The notes under the pieces: generated by a model
Databases searched by the model: none
What the model saw: only the letters and a program-made list of their open reading frames with translations
Told to the model about the DNA's origin: nothing
Program-made: the position numbers and the translations under genes
DNA from: Clostridium pascui
GTDB taxonomy: Bacteria; Bacillota; Clostridia; Clostridiales; Clostridiaceae
Assembly: GCF_016908015.1 (NCBI RefSeq)
Contig: NZ_JAFBDB010000005.1
Location: 186,001-250,000, forward strand
Reading direction: 5' to 3'
Length of the DNA: 64,000 bases
Shown here: in pieces, positions 35,791 through 44,965 of the stretch
Numbering within the stretch: position 1 is the stretch's first letter
How the letters are laid out: each line of letters begins with the position of its first letter

Positions 35791-36532
35791 AAATATTACA
35801 ACATTTTTAATGTTAAATCTTCCGTATGGGTTCTGCATTTAAGAAAGCGTTCACTGCGCAAAGAAGCTCTAATATCTCTCAATTTAAATCACCTAAACTT
35901 TCTAAACTCGCTGTAGCTCAGACAGTAGAAAGTTCTTTACGGTGATTTAAATTGAGAGATAAAGAGCTTATAATTGCTTGTTTAATGCTTTCTACAATGC
36001 AGAACCCATACTAAATTTAACATTAAAAATGTCTTTAAATTGATACTTATCAAAGGGCTAATAAGCCCGAAGACCGATAGGTGGAAAAATAATAATACAA
36101 TTTTTTATTAAGAACCTTTTATCATATTCCCATATCTTTAATTTACAAATTAAATTTTTCCATTTATTCCGTACAAGTTCTTGTAACCTAAAGGGCTTCC
36201 GCCCTAAAAGATCTTTATGTGCTAATTTCTAAAATATTTTAGAAATTCAGTTGGCTGAATTTCTTCCTTCAGCAGTTTACATGAAGAACTTTTTAATGCT
36301 CTGGGAGCATAGAATTTTCATCGTAGAAGGCATTGAATAAGCTTTAAAACAGCTTTATTCATAAATTGAAAATTCCGTTAAGAACCTCCTACTGTCTGAG
36401 CGACAGCGAGTTTAGGAGGCTTAGGGATTTTAAATTTATAAATATTAGCCGCTCTTGGCGAAATGAACCGCCTTCTTAGATGAAAATTCTATGCAAACCT
36501 GAGCATTGAAAACGTCGCAATATCCTACTTAA
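35786..36532. repeat. Foldback repeat element, copy 4 (near full length)
   Basis: About 745 bp. Left terminus TATAGAAATATTACAAC; right terminus GTCGCAATATCCTACTT. Order is module A (about 35797-36030), a central module with hairpins (GGGCTAATAAGCCC, GGGCTTCCGCCC, GAAATTC...GAATTTC; 36045-36290), then module B (about 36290-36515, arms around CTGTCTGAGCGACAGCGAG). Both modules are long imperfect hairpins. The element fills the gap between convergent stop codons at 35790 and 36525 and overlaps both. No ORF of protein-like quality lies within it. Confidence 0.88.
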
Positions 36533-37868
36533 ATGTTATCAAATTCACAACTGATTTATCATTGATTGCAAATCCATTTTTAACTTCTACTTTATCTGTG
36601 TTAAAAAATAAAATTTTCTTGCTATCCTGTGACCACTGTACAACATTAGACAAAGAGCTTGCTAAATTTATATCCTTTTTTATAAGGACTCTGCTTGTGA
36701 AGGAATTACCATTTATCTTAGCTGCATAAAGATTCCAAACCTCTTTTCCATTTTCATTTGCTCTATTCATATATGCAACCTTAGTTTTATCAGGAGATAA
36801 GTAACAAGGTGATGAAAATGATCCCTCTTTAGAGTCTATATGAGTTATAGCCGTATGAAATTCTTTCTTTTCCACATCATAAATATAAGTACCATCTACA
36901 TCATCTAAAATCCCCTCAAATAATATCCTCTTTCCCTCATCTAATACATAATACTCAACTGAAGGTATGCAGTTTTCTTTATAATTTGATTTCCCAAATT
37001 TATTACTAGTTCTATCTACATAAGGAAGTATCATAACATCTTGAATTTTACCTGTATTTGAATTTACCTTATATATTCCTTGCCTTCTTGGATCACCTTT
37101 GCCAAAACTCTTTTGTTTTTCTTCCCCTATAAAATATATTTCTTCCCCATTTTCACTATAAAAGCTTGGAATTGCGCTTATATACAAGTTATCGCTTTTT
37201 ACTTTTACTATTTTAGTTGTTCTCGTTTCAATATTGTAAAGTTCTAAGTCTCCATCCTTATAGCCTATAAAATACTTTGAATCCTGAGACCAATTGCCAT
37301 GTTCTTCTTCTTCTGCTATATTTACATCTTTTACAATCTGAAAATTATCTCTTGTTAAATTATAATTATATACTTTAGATAAATCATGAAAGTTAAATTT
37401 TGTTCTATCTGGTGAAAGCCCTGCCATTACTAACCTATTAGATATTAATTTGTTATTTACCTTTATAGGAGTTTTTTCAAGAGTGTCTAATTTAATTTTG
37501 TATATTTTACCATACATATCTTCATAAGCATTATCATTTTCTTCCCTTGTCATTTTATTAGAATCTTTTGTATACTTTTTATAAAACTCTTCCTTGTTTA
37601 ACCCTATTCCTACTAAAATTTCATTGTTACTTATAAATCCATAATTTTCTGACATACCTTGTATGTTTCCATAGGATTTTTTATCTACAATTTCTAAAGG
37701 CTTATCATCTACTATTGAAATTTGAGAATTATTTTCTGAAATAACCTTTATACTATTTGTAAAATTTTCTGCTTTATCATTAAACATATGCTCTAAAACA
37801 AACGCTCCTCCTATCAATGCTACCGGTATTGCTATTTTTAAAATAGTTCCTGTGAGATTTCCTTTCAT
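36525..37868 (-). CDS. Membrane-anchored beta-propeller (TolB-like) protein
   Basis: 447 aa with an N-terminal hydrophobic helix (residues 8-24, ILKIAIPVALIGGAFVL) and a large extracytoplasmic domain of repeated WD/TolB-like blades (AGLSPDRTKFNF, GNWSQDSKYFIGY, CYLSPDKTKVAYM, VQWSQDSKKILFF). It lies 107 bp downstream of the histidine kinase on the same strand and may be part of the signalling operon, for example as a ligand-binding partner. That role is inference. The stop codon TAG lies in the right terminus of repeat copy 4. Confidence 0.85.
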   Translation of the reverse strand: MKGNLTGTILKIAIPVALIGGAFVLEHMFNDKAENFTNSIKVISENNSQISIVDDKPLEIVDKKSYGNIQGMSENYGFISNNEILVGIGLNKEEFYKKYTKDSNKMTREENDNAYEDMYGKIYKIKLDTLEKTPIKVNNKLISNRLVMAGLSPDRTKFNFHDLSKVYNYNLTRDNFQIVKDVNIAEEEEHGNWSQDSKYFIGYKDGDLELYNIETRTTKIVKVKSDNLYISAIPSFYSENGEEIYFIGEEKQKSFGKGDPRRQGIYKVNSNTGKIQDVMILPYVDRTSNKFGKSNYKENCIPSVEYYVLDEGKRILFEGILDDVDGTYIYDVEKKEFHTAITHIDSKEGSFSSPCYLSPDKTKVAYMNRANENGKEVWNLYAAKINGNSFTSRVLIKKDINLASSLSNVVQWSQDSKKILFFNTDKVEVKNGFAINDKSVVNLITFK

Positions 37869-37975
37869 TGTTAATTCCTCCCTATTCTTTTGGCAATTTC
37901 ATTGCTGTTATATATATCATATATACTTCTTTTTTCCAAACCGTTTACTAGTTATTGCTAAGTTGTAAACAAATA

Positions 37976-39448
37976 CTAAATCTTACTACATTTCAGAGGA
38001 ATTTTTATAATAACTTCAGTTCCTTCGTTTAATTTGCTATTAATATCTATAGTTCCATGATGTTTATCCACTATATCTTTAACTATGGCAAGTCCCAATC
38101 CATTTCCTTCTCTATTTTTTGGCATATTTTTATTTGCTCTATAAAAAGGCTGAAATATTTTATTCAACTCTTCTTTAGGTATTCCTTTACCCCTGTCTTT
38201 TATACTTACTAAAGCTTGACCGTTAGCTTTAGTAAGTAATACTTGAACACATGATTTTAATGCACCATATTTTATGGAATTGTCTAAAATATTTATTATC
38301 ATTCTTCTAATTTCATCAGTACTCCCATAAACGTATATATCTCTTCCCAAGTTACTTTCAATTTTAATATCATACTTAGATGCTTTTAGTTTCATATCTT
38401 CACATACACTACCCATAAGAACTGATAAATTTATATTTTCATCATAGGAAATACTAGATTGAATTTTAGACATATCTAAAAGTTCTACTACCATACTGTG
38501 CATATTATCTGCTTCCTTCTTTATTCGCATTGTTGTTTTCTTAAATATTTTCTCATCTTCTCTTCCCTCATCCATAAGCATTTGTGTATATCCGCTTATT
38601 ATTGTTAGAGGAGTTTTCATTTCATGAGTTGCATTATCAAAAAAATACTTTCTATGCTTTTGTAGCTTTAATAAATTGTCCCTATCCTTTTCTATTGTTT
38701 TTATTTGCTGTTTTATTTTGTCTTGCATGAAGTTAAAATTTTGAGAAAGTTCTCCTACTTCATCTGTTGTATTTATGTGAATTGGTGAATAATTCCCTAA
38801 AGCTATTTCCTTTGTTCTTTCACTTAATTTTTTTATTGGATTTATTATGCTACTTGCAAGAACAATGGAAAGTAAAAAAGTTACTATAAAAACTACTATC
38901 ATAAATAGTTTTATATTGTTTAGAAGCTCCCTGCTCCAATTAAAAAGATTAGTGTAATCCTTTGAAAAGCTTATTATCCCTATAAACTTATTATCTAAAT
39001 ATAAACTTCCAACAAACACAGCCTTATACTTGTCCCCATCCTTTATAATACCGTACAGGGACTTATTTTTTTTAGCAGTTTTAATAAGTTTATCTACTTC
39101 CTCTGTATATGCATCATTTGACTTTTCCTCTCCATATTCCGTATCAAATAAAAACTCTCCTTTAGAATCATATATGCTTACTCTGCTTTCCAATTTAGAG
39201 GATACCTGTAGTGCCATGCTTTGAGCTTGTATCTTTATATTATCTTCCTTTACATCTAATTTATTTAGCTTAATATAACTTATAAGATAAAAATATATAT
39301 CTCTTTGTTTATCATAAAGCTCCGCTGCTATAACTTTTTCATTATTTTTAAAGGATGCTTCATTTAAAAAGAAACTTAATAAATTAAAACTTATACAAAA
39401 TATTATTAAAAGTCCAATTAAAAGTTTATACTTTATAGAAAACTTCAT
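37976..39448 (-). CDS. Sensor histidine kinase
   Basis: 490-aa membrane kinase. TM1 is about residues 8-28, an extracytoplasmic PAS/Cache-like sensor about 29-178, TM2 about 180-202, then HAMP to ~255. The phosphorylated His275 is in NATHEMKTPLTIISGY, and the ATP domain has NILDNSIKYG, DRGKGIPKEEL and GNGLGLAIVK. It forms a pair with the response regulator 38 bp upstream. Divergent HtrA suggests an envelope-stress or secretion-stress circuit, like CssRS or CiaRH systems; this is inference from context. Confidence 0.95.
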   Translation of the reverse strand: MKFSIKYKLLIGLLIIFCISFNLLSFFLNEASFKNNEKVIAAELYDKQRDIYFYLISYIKLNKLDVKEDNIKIQAQSMALQVSSKLESRVSIYDSKGEFLFDTEYGEEKSNDAYTEEVDKLIKTAKKNKSLYGIIKDGDKYKAVFVGSLYLDNKFIGIISFSKDYTNLFNWSRELLNNIKLFMIVVFIVTFLLSIVLASSIINPIKKLSERTKEIALGNYSPIHINTTDEVGELSQNFNFMQDKIKQQIKTIEKDRDNLLKLQKHRKYFFDNATHEMKTPLTIISGYTQMLMDEGREDEKIFKKTTMRIKKEADNMHSMVVELLDMSKIQSSISYDENINLSVLMGSVCEDMKLKASKYDIKIESNLGRDIYVYGSTDEIRRMIINILDNSIKYGALKSCVQVLLTKANGQALVSIKDRGKGIPKEELNKIFQPFYRANKNMPKNREGNGLGLAIVKDIVDKHHGTIDINSKLNEGTEVIIKIPLKCSKI

Positions 39449-39486
39449 TAGGCTATCTCCTTTATTTCATGTTCTATTAACCTTTA

Positions 39487-40176
39487 CTAAAGCATTTTAT
39501 ATCCTAATCCAAAAACTGTTTCTATTAAAGCATCTCCCTTTTCAATACCAAGCTTTTTTCTAATTCTTTGAATATGTACGTCCACAGTTCTACTTTCCCC
39601 CTCAAAATCAAATCCCCATACCTTTTCTAAAAGCTTGTTACGTGTAAATACTACTTTTCTGTTTTCTGCAAGTATCAAAAGTAATTGAAATTCCTTAGGT
39701 TTTAATTTTATAAGATTGCAATCTTTATAAACTTCTCTACTATTTATAAAAATCTCTATATCATATGGAAGTTTAATGGTCTCCTCATCCTTGTTCTCTA
39801 TTCTGATTAAATCTTCCATTCGTCTCAATGCAACTTTTATTCTAACTAGCACTTCTCTTATATCAAAGGGTTTTGTAATATAATCATCTGCTCCAAGTTC
39901 CAGCCCTAGTATTTTATCAACTATATCATTTTTAGCAGTAAGCATTATTATAGGAATTTTATGTTTACTTGATATGCTCCTGCACACATCATATCCACCT
40001 ATATCGGGAAGCATTAAATCTAGTAAAACTAAATCCATTCTTTTATCATTTATTAATTCAAGTGCCATTTCTCCACACTCTGCTTCAAAAACTTCGTACC
40101 CTTCCTTCTTCAAATAATGAGTCAATATGTCTCTTATTGCTTCTTCGTCTTCTACAACAAGTATCTTTTCTCTCAT
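39487..40176 (-). CDS. OmpR/PhoB-family response regulator
   Basis: 229 aa. Receiver domain with the acidic pocket (VVEDEEA) and phospho-acceptor Asp53 in LVLLDLMLPDIGG. The C-terminal winged helix is the OmpR type (LKPKEFQLLLILAEN, then ESRTVDVHIQRIRKKLG). It is the first gene of the regulator-kinase-propeller operon. It is separated from divergent htrA by 191 bp of AT-rich DNA, which it may control. Confidence 0.96.
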   Translation of the reverse strand: MREKILVVEDEEAIRDILTHYLKKEGYEVFEAECGEMALELINDKRMDLVLLDLMLPDIGGYDVCRSISSKHKIPIIMLTAKNDIVDKILGLELGADDYITKPFDIREVLVRIKVALRRMEDLIRIENKDEETIKLPYDIEIFINSREVYKDCNLIKLKPKEFQLLLILAENRKVVFTRNKLLEKVWGFDFEGESRTVDVHIQRIRKKLGIEKGDALIETVFGLGYKML

Positions 40177-40367
40177 TTTCTCTACCTCTTATCCTATATT
40201 AAATATCACTTTCTATATTATCAATTATTTATTGCCAAGTTGTAAACATAGATATATGATTCCATAAAATAACTATGCTAATATAATGAGATGATTTTTA
40301 TTGGTATATTTACCACATAAAAAGTAAAAAATACATTTATGTTAATATACCTTTGGAGGTTTTAATT

Positions 40368-41507
40368 ATGGCTGATTTATATTTTAGTGATAATCATTTT
40401 AATAAAACACATAAAAAAAGAAGAAGAAAATTTATATTTTTGCTTTCACTGGCACTTGTTATAAGCTCTTTAGCATTTTTTACTTTTTCATGCTCACCTA
40501 ATTTACTTTCTAATAATAAAAATAATGATAATAATATAAGCGCTCAGCAGCCTCCATCTTCCTCTACTAATCCACCAAACTTTGCTGAACCAAAGGAAGC
40601 CCTATCTATTCCCGAAGTAGTTAAAAAAGTAAGTCCTGCAGTAGTTAGTGTCTCTACAAAAAGCATCGTACGTCAGTGGGGCCGAGATTTTGGAGTTCAA
40701 GAAGGTATAGGCTCAGGATTTATAATAAATAACGAGGGATACATACTTACAAATTATCATGTAATTTCAGGTGCTCAAGAAGTTCGAATTATATTTAATG
40801 ATAGCAAAGTAGTAAATGCTAAAATAATTAATTACGATTCAGTTCAAGATATAGCTGTGGTAAAAGTAGATGGAAATATAAAAGTTCCTGGAGTTGTTGA
40901 GCTGGGAGATTCGGACAAAGTAGAAGTTGGAGAAAGTGTAGTTGCTATAGGCAATCCTTTGGGCAAGGAATTTATAGGCACTGTAACTCGTGGAATAATA
41001 AGTGCTATAAATCGTGGTGTTGAAGTTGAAAAAGGAAGAACTCAAAGTTTTCTCCAAACAGATGCTGCTATAAATCCTGGCAACAGTGGTGGCCCTCTTA
41101 TAAATACCCTGGGTCAAGTTATTGGAATAAACACTGCAAAAATTACTGAACAAGGTGTAGAAGGAATAGGCTTTTCCATACCTATAAACACAGTAAAACA
41201 AAGGCTTACAGCTTTAACTAAACCAGTACTTAGAATAGGGATTGGCGCCATAGGTATAACAAATGAAATTTCAAAAAGTGAAGGCATTCCTACGGGAGTT
41301 TACGTTAAAGAAGTATATCCCGAGAGCCCTGCATCTAAAGCAGGTATTGCAGTAAATGATTTAATTACTAAATTTGATGGAAAAACCGTCACATCTATAG
41401 AAGAAATAAATTCCATAAAGGCAACTCATAAAGCTGGCGATGTAATTAAAGTTGAGATTTTTCGAAATAAAAAAAATATAACGGCAAACCTTACTTTAAT
41501 TGAGTAA
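40368..41507 (+). CDS. htrA: HtrA/DegP-type membrane-anchored serine protease
   Basis: 379 aa from ATG 40368, which has GGAGG at 7-8 nt; an in-frame TTG at 40353 overlaps that site. A Lys/Arg-rich cytoplasmic end leads into one membrane helix (FIFLLSLALVISSLAFFTF), then a Ser/Pro/Asn linker. The trypsin-like domain has the triad His (TNYHVISG), Asp (QDIAVVKV) and Ser (NPGNSGGPL), and one C-terminal PDZ domain (YPESPASKAGI). It degrades or refolds damaged exported proteins. It is divergent from a two-component system. Confidence 0.95.
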   Translation: MADLYFSDNHFNKTHKKRRRKFIFLLSLALVISSLAFFTFSCSPNLLSNNKNNDNNISAQQPPSSSTNPPNFAEPKEALSIPEVVKKVSPAVVSVSTKSIVRQWGRDFGVQEGIGSGFIINNEGYILTNYHVISGAQEVRIIFNDSKVVNAKIINYDSVQDIAVVKVDGNIKVPGVVELGDSDKVEVGESVVAIGNPLGKEFIGTVTRGIISAINRGVEVEKGRTQSFLQTDAAINPGNSGGPLINTLGQVIGINTAKITEQGVEGIGFSIPINTVKQRLTALTKPVLRIGIGAIGITNEISKSEGIPTGVYVKEVYPESPASKAGIAVNDLITKFDGKTVTSIEEINSIKATHKAGDVIKVEIFRNKKNITANLTLIE

Positions 41508-41518
41508 GTATTAAAAGA

Positions 41519-41547
41519 AAAAAGTTGGCATTTAGCCAACTTTTTAA
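41519..41547. terminator. Bidirectional terminator
   Basis: AAAAGTTGGC / GCCAACTTTTT stem between convergent htrA and truA. Confidence 0.9.
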
Positions 41548-41548
41548 A

Positions 41549-42298
41549 TTAGTATTGAACTTCTTTTAATGTTAGTCCTTTAGCTGGTGCTTTCTGACCT
41601 GATTTTTCTCTACTTTTTTCCATCAATATAGTTTCTACATCCTCTGCCATAAGTTTTCCTTCACCAACTTCTATAAGTGTTCCTGCTATAATTCTTACCA
41701 TATTTAATAAAAAACTGTTTCCGTTTACTTCTATTTCTATTAATCCATCATTTTTATTTATGTTTATGTAATTTATTGTTCTAAGCGTTGATTTATTATA
41801 CTTAGCTTTTAAACTCGTAAAGCTTTTAAAATCATGAGTTCCTATTAAGTACTCAGCTGCTTTCTTCATACTTTCTATATCTAGCTCATTAGGTATATGA
41901 TTTGTAAAATCCCTAGTAAATACATTATTATATCTATTGTTATCAATTTTATAAACATAGGTTTTTGCTTTAACATTGTATCTTGCATGGAATCTATCTT
42001 TGGCAATCTTTAGTTCCTTTATTACAATATCTTTTGGCAAATATTCTTCTAAGTATTTCTCCATTTCATATATTGGAAGCATACAATCAGTAAAAAAATT
42101 AGCTATATAATTTTCCGCGTGAACTCCTGAATCAGTTCTTCCACAACCGATAACATTTATTTCTTCTCCTGTCATCTTACTTAAAACATTTTCTATCTTT
42201 CCTTGTATAGTTTTAGCAGTGCTATCCTTTTGATTTTGCTTCTGCCACCCATTATATCTTGTTCCATCATACTGAATTGTCATTTTTATATTTCTCAT
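41549..42298 (-). CDS. truA: tRNA pseudouridine(38-40) synthase
   Basis: 249 aa from ATG 42298 (MRNIKMTIQYDGTRYNGWQK), which has AAGGAG upstream; a longer frame to 42328 lacks a site. The catalytic Asp is in GCGRTDSGVHAENY. It converts uridines 38-40 of the anticodon arm to pseudouridine. In many Firmicutes truA lies in the ecf-ribosomal protein operon, but here it stands alone. Confidence 0.96.
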   Translation of the reverse strand: MRNIKMTIQYDGTRYNGWQKQNQKDSTAKTIQGKIENVLSKMTGEEINVIGCGRTDSGVHAENYIANFFTDCMLPIYEMEKYLEEYLPKDIVIKELKIAKDRFHARYNVKAKTYVYKIDNNRYNNVFTRDFTNHIPNELDIESMKKAAEYLIGTHDFKSFTSLKAKYNKSTLRTINYININKNDGLIEIEVNGNSFLLNMVRIIAGTLIEVGEGKLMAEDVETILMEKSREKSGQKAPAKGLTLKEVQY

Positions 42299-42445
42299 AC
42301 TAATCTCCTTTTTCGCTTTTCGCAACATTATTATATCTACTATTCTGTCTCAATGCAAAATATCTTTTTCTTTCATAGCTAAAGTATACTATTAGATGAG
42401 TTTAAAAGCCACTTATTAAATTTTATCTGCTTAATTTCAATAAAA

Positions 42446-42472
42446 AACCTTGATACCATACAGCTCAAGGTT
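42446..42472 (-). terminator. Terminator
   Basis: AACCTTGA / TCAAGGTT stem followed by TTTTTTATTG on the minus strand. It ends the flavoprotein transcript about 85 bp after its stop codon. Confidence 0.85.
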
Positions 42473-42555
42473 TAAATAATAAATCCTATGCCATTTTAGT
42501 AATCGACTCTTCTTACATAATCAATAATATTAACTCCATTTTCTCCTACTAAGTA

Positions 42556-43257
42556 TTAATCTTTCCAAGGTCTTTTTTTTCCTAGCCACCCATGACTTTC
42601 CCAATGCTTAACGTCTGGTTCATTAAACCTAAACTTCCTCTGCATAAAACGCATTATATAAAACAATCCCTTTACTTTCAGGCTTGGTGTAACCTTTTTA
42701 CTTTTTCCCTTAATTTTTACCGCTAATTTTTCTACCTTATTTTGAATTTGTATTTTCTTTTTATTACTAACCTGATCCCAATCTATAGCCGCTACATTTA
42801 CACCATATTTATGAATTCTCGCCACTCCCCAAAAATTAAAACTATCTACAATATCTTTCATTGTGGATTTAGTTCCTGCACCTGCTGCTGTTGAAATAAT
42901 TAATGCTTGTTTTCTAAACATTGTCTCATTTGGTTGATGTGCCATCCACTGAAATCCAAAATGATCTAGAAAAGCTTTCATCTGTCCTGTAACATGGTAT
43001 ACATATACAGGAGATGTAAAAATAATAAGCTCTGCTTCTTGCATAGATTCTAAAATACGTTTTATATATTGGTAATCTGGGCACTTTGCATTATCCGTAA
43101 AACATTGAAAACATCCCCGACAAAAATTAGGTGAATCCTTAGGCAAAAAAAATTCTTTTATATCATTTTCACCATCACATAATTTTTCTAAAAACCGTTG
43201 TGTAATGTGATAAGTACTCCCTTTTCGTTGTGTTCCATAAATAACTAAAACCCTCAT
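42556..43257 (-). CDS. Flavodoxin-family NAD(P)H-dependent oxidoreductase
   Basis: 233 aa. The N-terminal flavodoxin-like fold opens MRVLVIYGTQRKGSTYHITQ (FMN phosphate loop), and a later FTSPVYVYHVTGQMKAFLDH contacts the flavin. A Cys cluster FCRGCFQCFTDNAKCPDY resembles the Fe-S site of iron-sulfur flavoproteins (ISF-like), though with different spacing. Electron partner unknown. The stop codon is followed in frame by a further 19 sense codons before the next stop. Confidence 0.87.
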   Translation of the reverse strand: MRVLVIYGTQRKGSTYHITQRFLEKLCDGENDIKEFFLPKDSPNFCRGCFQCFTDNAKCPDYQYIKRILESMQEAELIIFTSPVYVYHVTGQMKAFLDHFGFQWMAHQPNETMFRKQALIISTAAGAGTKSTMKDIVDSFNFWGVARIHKYGVNVAAIDWDQVSNKKKIQIQNKVEKLAVKIKGKSKKVTPSLKVKGLFYIMRFMQRKFRFNEPDVKHWESHGWLGKKRPWKD

Positions 43258-43409
43258 AAATCCCCCATATTTATATAATATATTTTAAATTCATTATATC
43301 ATAATATTATTTCTAGGTACTTCATATAACTTTTATCTCTAAACTGCATTAAAGTATTAGGTCAATAAATTGGATAACCTTTTATTATTAACTTCTTGTT
43401 TTTTAATAG

Positions 43410-43438
43410 TTGACAATAGTTATTATTATACTTATAAT
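43410..43438 (+). promoter_or_regulatory. Consensus promoter of the Rrf2 gene
   Basis: TTGACA, 17 bp, TATAAT, a perfect sigma-A match. The spacer and -10 region form a near palindrome (ATTATTATA / TATAATTAT), a plausible Rrf2 autorepressor site. Confidence 0.75.
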
Positions 43439-43482
43439 TATAGATAAATAAAGTCTTTAATATCTATTAAGGAGGTTTTACT

Positions 43483-43896
43483 TTGAAATATACAAAAGCT
43501 ACAAACTACGCACTACATATAATTGCATATATGATTAGATATAATAAAAATGATAATTTGAGTTTACAACCACTAGCAAATCACTTCAATATCTCTCCTA
43601 CTTATCTTTCTAAGATTTTAACGCAGTTAGTAAAGGCTGGTTTAATTCAATCAACTCCAGGTGTAAATGGTGGTTATATTTTGAGTAAAAAGAAAGAAGA
43701 AATTTCATTTATGGATGTAATCAGAGCAACCGAGGGAACTGGGGCATTATTTAATTGCGGCCTAGAAGAAGAAGGTGAGTGTTGTATTCATAAAGTAATG
43801 GCAGAAGCAGAAACTGTGATGGAGACATATCTGCAGAATAAAAAGCTCTATGAAGTAGTTAAAAATTCATCAAATTATGAAATAAATAAGGAATAA
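43483..43896 (+). CDS. Rrf2-family transcriptional regulator
   Basis: 137-aa DNA-binding protein. It starts with TTG 43483, with GGAGG 7-8 nt upstream. Winged helix: ALHIIAYMIRYNKN, then PLANHFNISPTYLSKILTQL and GVNGGYILSK. The effector loop has FNCGLEEEGECCIHKV with three cysteines, a possible Fe-S site as in NsrR/IscR or a thiol sensor. A strong promoter with a palindrome lies upstream, consistent with autoregulation. It lies upstream of and on the same strand as the methyltransferase gene; the target is unknown. Confidence 0.92.
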   Translation: MKYTKATNYALHIIAYMIRYNKNDNLSLQPLANHFNISPTYLSKILTQLVKAGLIQSTPGVNGGYILSKKKEEISFMDVIRATEGTGALFNCGLEEEGECCIHKVMAEAETVMETYLQNKKLYEVVKNSSNYEINKE

Positions 43897-44079
43897 TTCT
43901 TTCACCTATTAAGCTATATTATATGGCTTTCAACGCCTTAATTATAGATATTAAATATCTGTAATACATGTAATCTAAAGATTTTGATTAGTTCTTTTAA
44001 GGAAACAGTGTATATTCTCAAAACTAACATTAACAATATTCTAGCGAGCCATAAAATAAAACATAAAGGAGAGGTATAT

Positions 44080-44709
44080 ATGGGAGAATTTTGGGAAGCA
44101 AGTTTTATAGAAAAGCAAATGATGTGGGGACTTGACCCTGCAGATTCTGCAATCTTGGCAAAGGATCTTTTTCTCGAGAAAAAAGTTAAGGATATATTGA
44201 TTCCAGGTATTGGATACGGCAGAAATACAAAGATCTTTATTGACAACGGAATTAATGTAACAGGTATTGAGATATCACAAACAGCCATTGATTTAGCAAA
44301 ACAAAATGGGCTTGACAGTAAAATATATCATGGTTCAGTAACTGATATGCCTTTTGATGACAAACTTTATGACGGTATATTTTGCTATGCACTTATTCAC
44401 TTATTGGATATTAATGAAAGAGAAAAATTAATTAAGGATTGTTATAATCAGCTAAAGCCAAATGGATATATGATTTTCACTGCAATTTCCAAGAAATCAC
44501 CAATGTTTGGAAAAGGTAAACAACTTAGTAAAGATCGCTTTGAGATAATGGACGGTGTAAAAATGTTCTTTTATGATTGTGATTCAGTAAAGCAGGAATT
44601 TGGCAAATATGGGTTAGTGGAATCTTCAGAAATCGACGAACCTAGTAAGAATATGAAAAATAAGCCTCCATTGAAATTTACAATTATAAAATGTAAAAAA
44701 AAACACTAA
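44080..44709 (+). CDS. SAM-dependent class I methyltransferase
   Basis: 209 aa from ATG 44080 (MGEFWEASFIEKQMMWG), which has AAGGAGAGG upstream; a longer frame begins at 43984 without a site. The SAM motif is DILIPGIGYGRNTKIF, the acidic ribose ligand is GIEIS, and post-I YDGIFCYALIHLL follows. It resembles TehB/TPMT-like small-molecule methyltransferases. It lies 183 bp after Rrf2. Substrate unknown; metalloid or thiol detoxification is possible for this group. Confidence 0.88.
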   Translation: MGEFWEASFIEKQMMWGLDPADSAILAKDLFLEKKVKDILIPGIGYGRNTKIFIDNGINVTGIEISQTAIDLAKQNGLDSKIYHGSVTDMPFDDKLYDGIFCYALIHLLDINEREKLIKDCYNQLKPNGYMIFTAISKKSPMFGKGKQLSKDRFEIMDGVKMFFYDCDSVKQEFGKYGLVESSEIDEPSKNMKNKPPLKFTIIKCKKKH

Positions 44710-44866
44710 AGGTACGTTAACTTCAAATATTTATTGTTTTGACATAAAAAGAGCAGATATTGTTACAATATAATATCCAAAACGTAAATAGATTTTGTAC
44801 AATATCTGTTGATGTTCTCTAGTTTCCACATTCTAATAAATATTTCATCTTTCATCGTCTATATTA

Positions 44867-44965
44867 TTAGCAAATATCTTTGAATTTTTTTAAGTCTTTC
44901 CAATTTGGCTCTAGTCCATATTGTCTGCATACTTGTAAGTATTTTTCTAAAATTTTAATACTCAT
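44867..44965 (-). CDS. Possible 32-residue peptide gene
   Basis: ATG 44965 follows GGAGGAG at proper spacing and encodes MSIKILEKYLQVCRQYGLEP followed by NWKDLKKFKDIC, ending TAA 44867. It has a good ribosome site, plausible amphipathic helix and Cys residues, but no recognised family. It was too short for normal ORF calling. It is convergent with the methyltransferase gene. Confidence 0.5.
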   Translation of the reverse strand: MSIKILEKYLQVCRQYGLEPNWKDLKKFKDIC

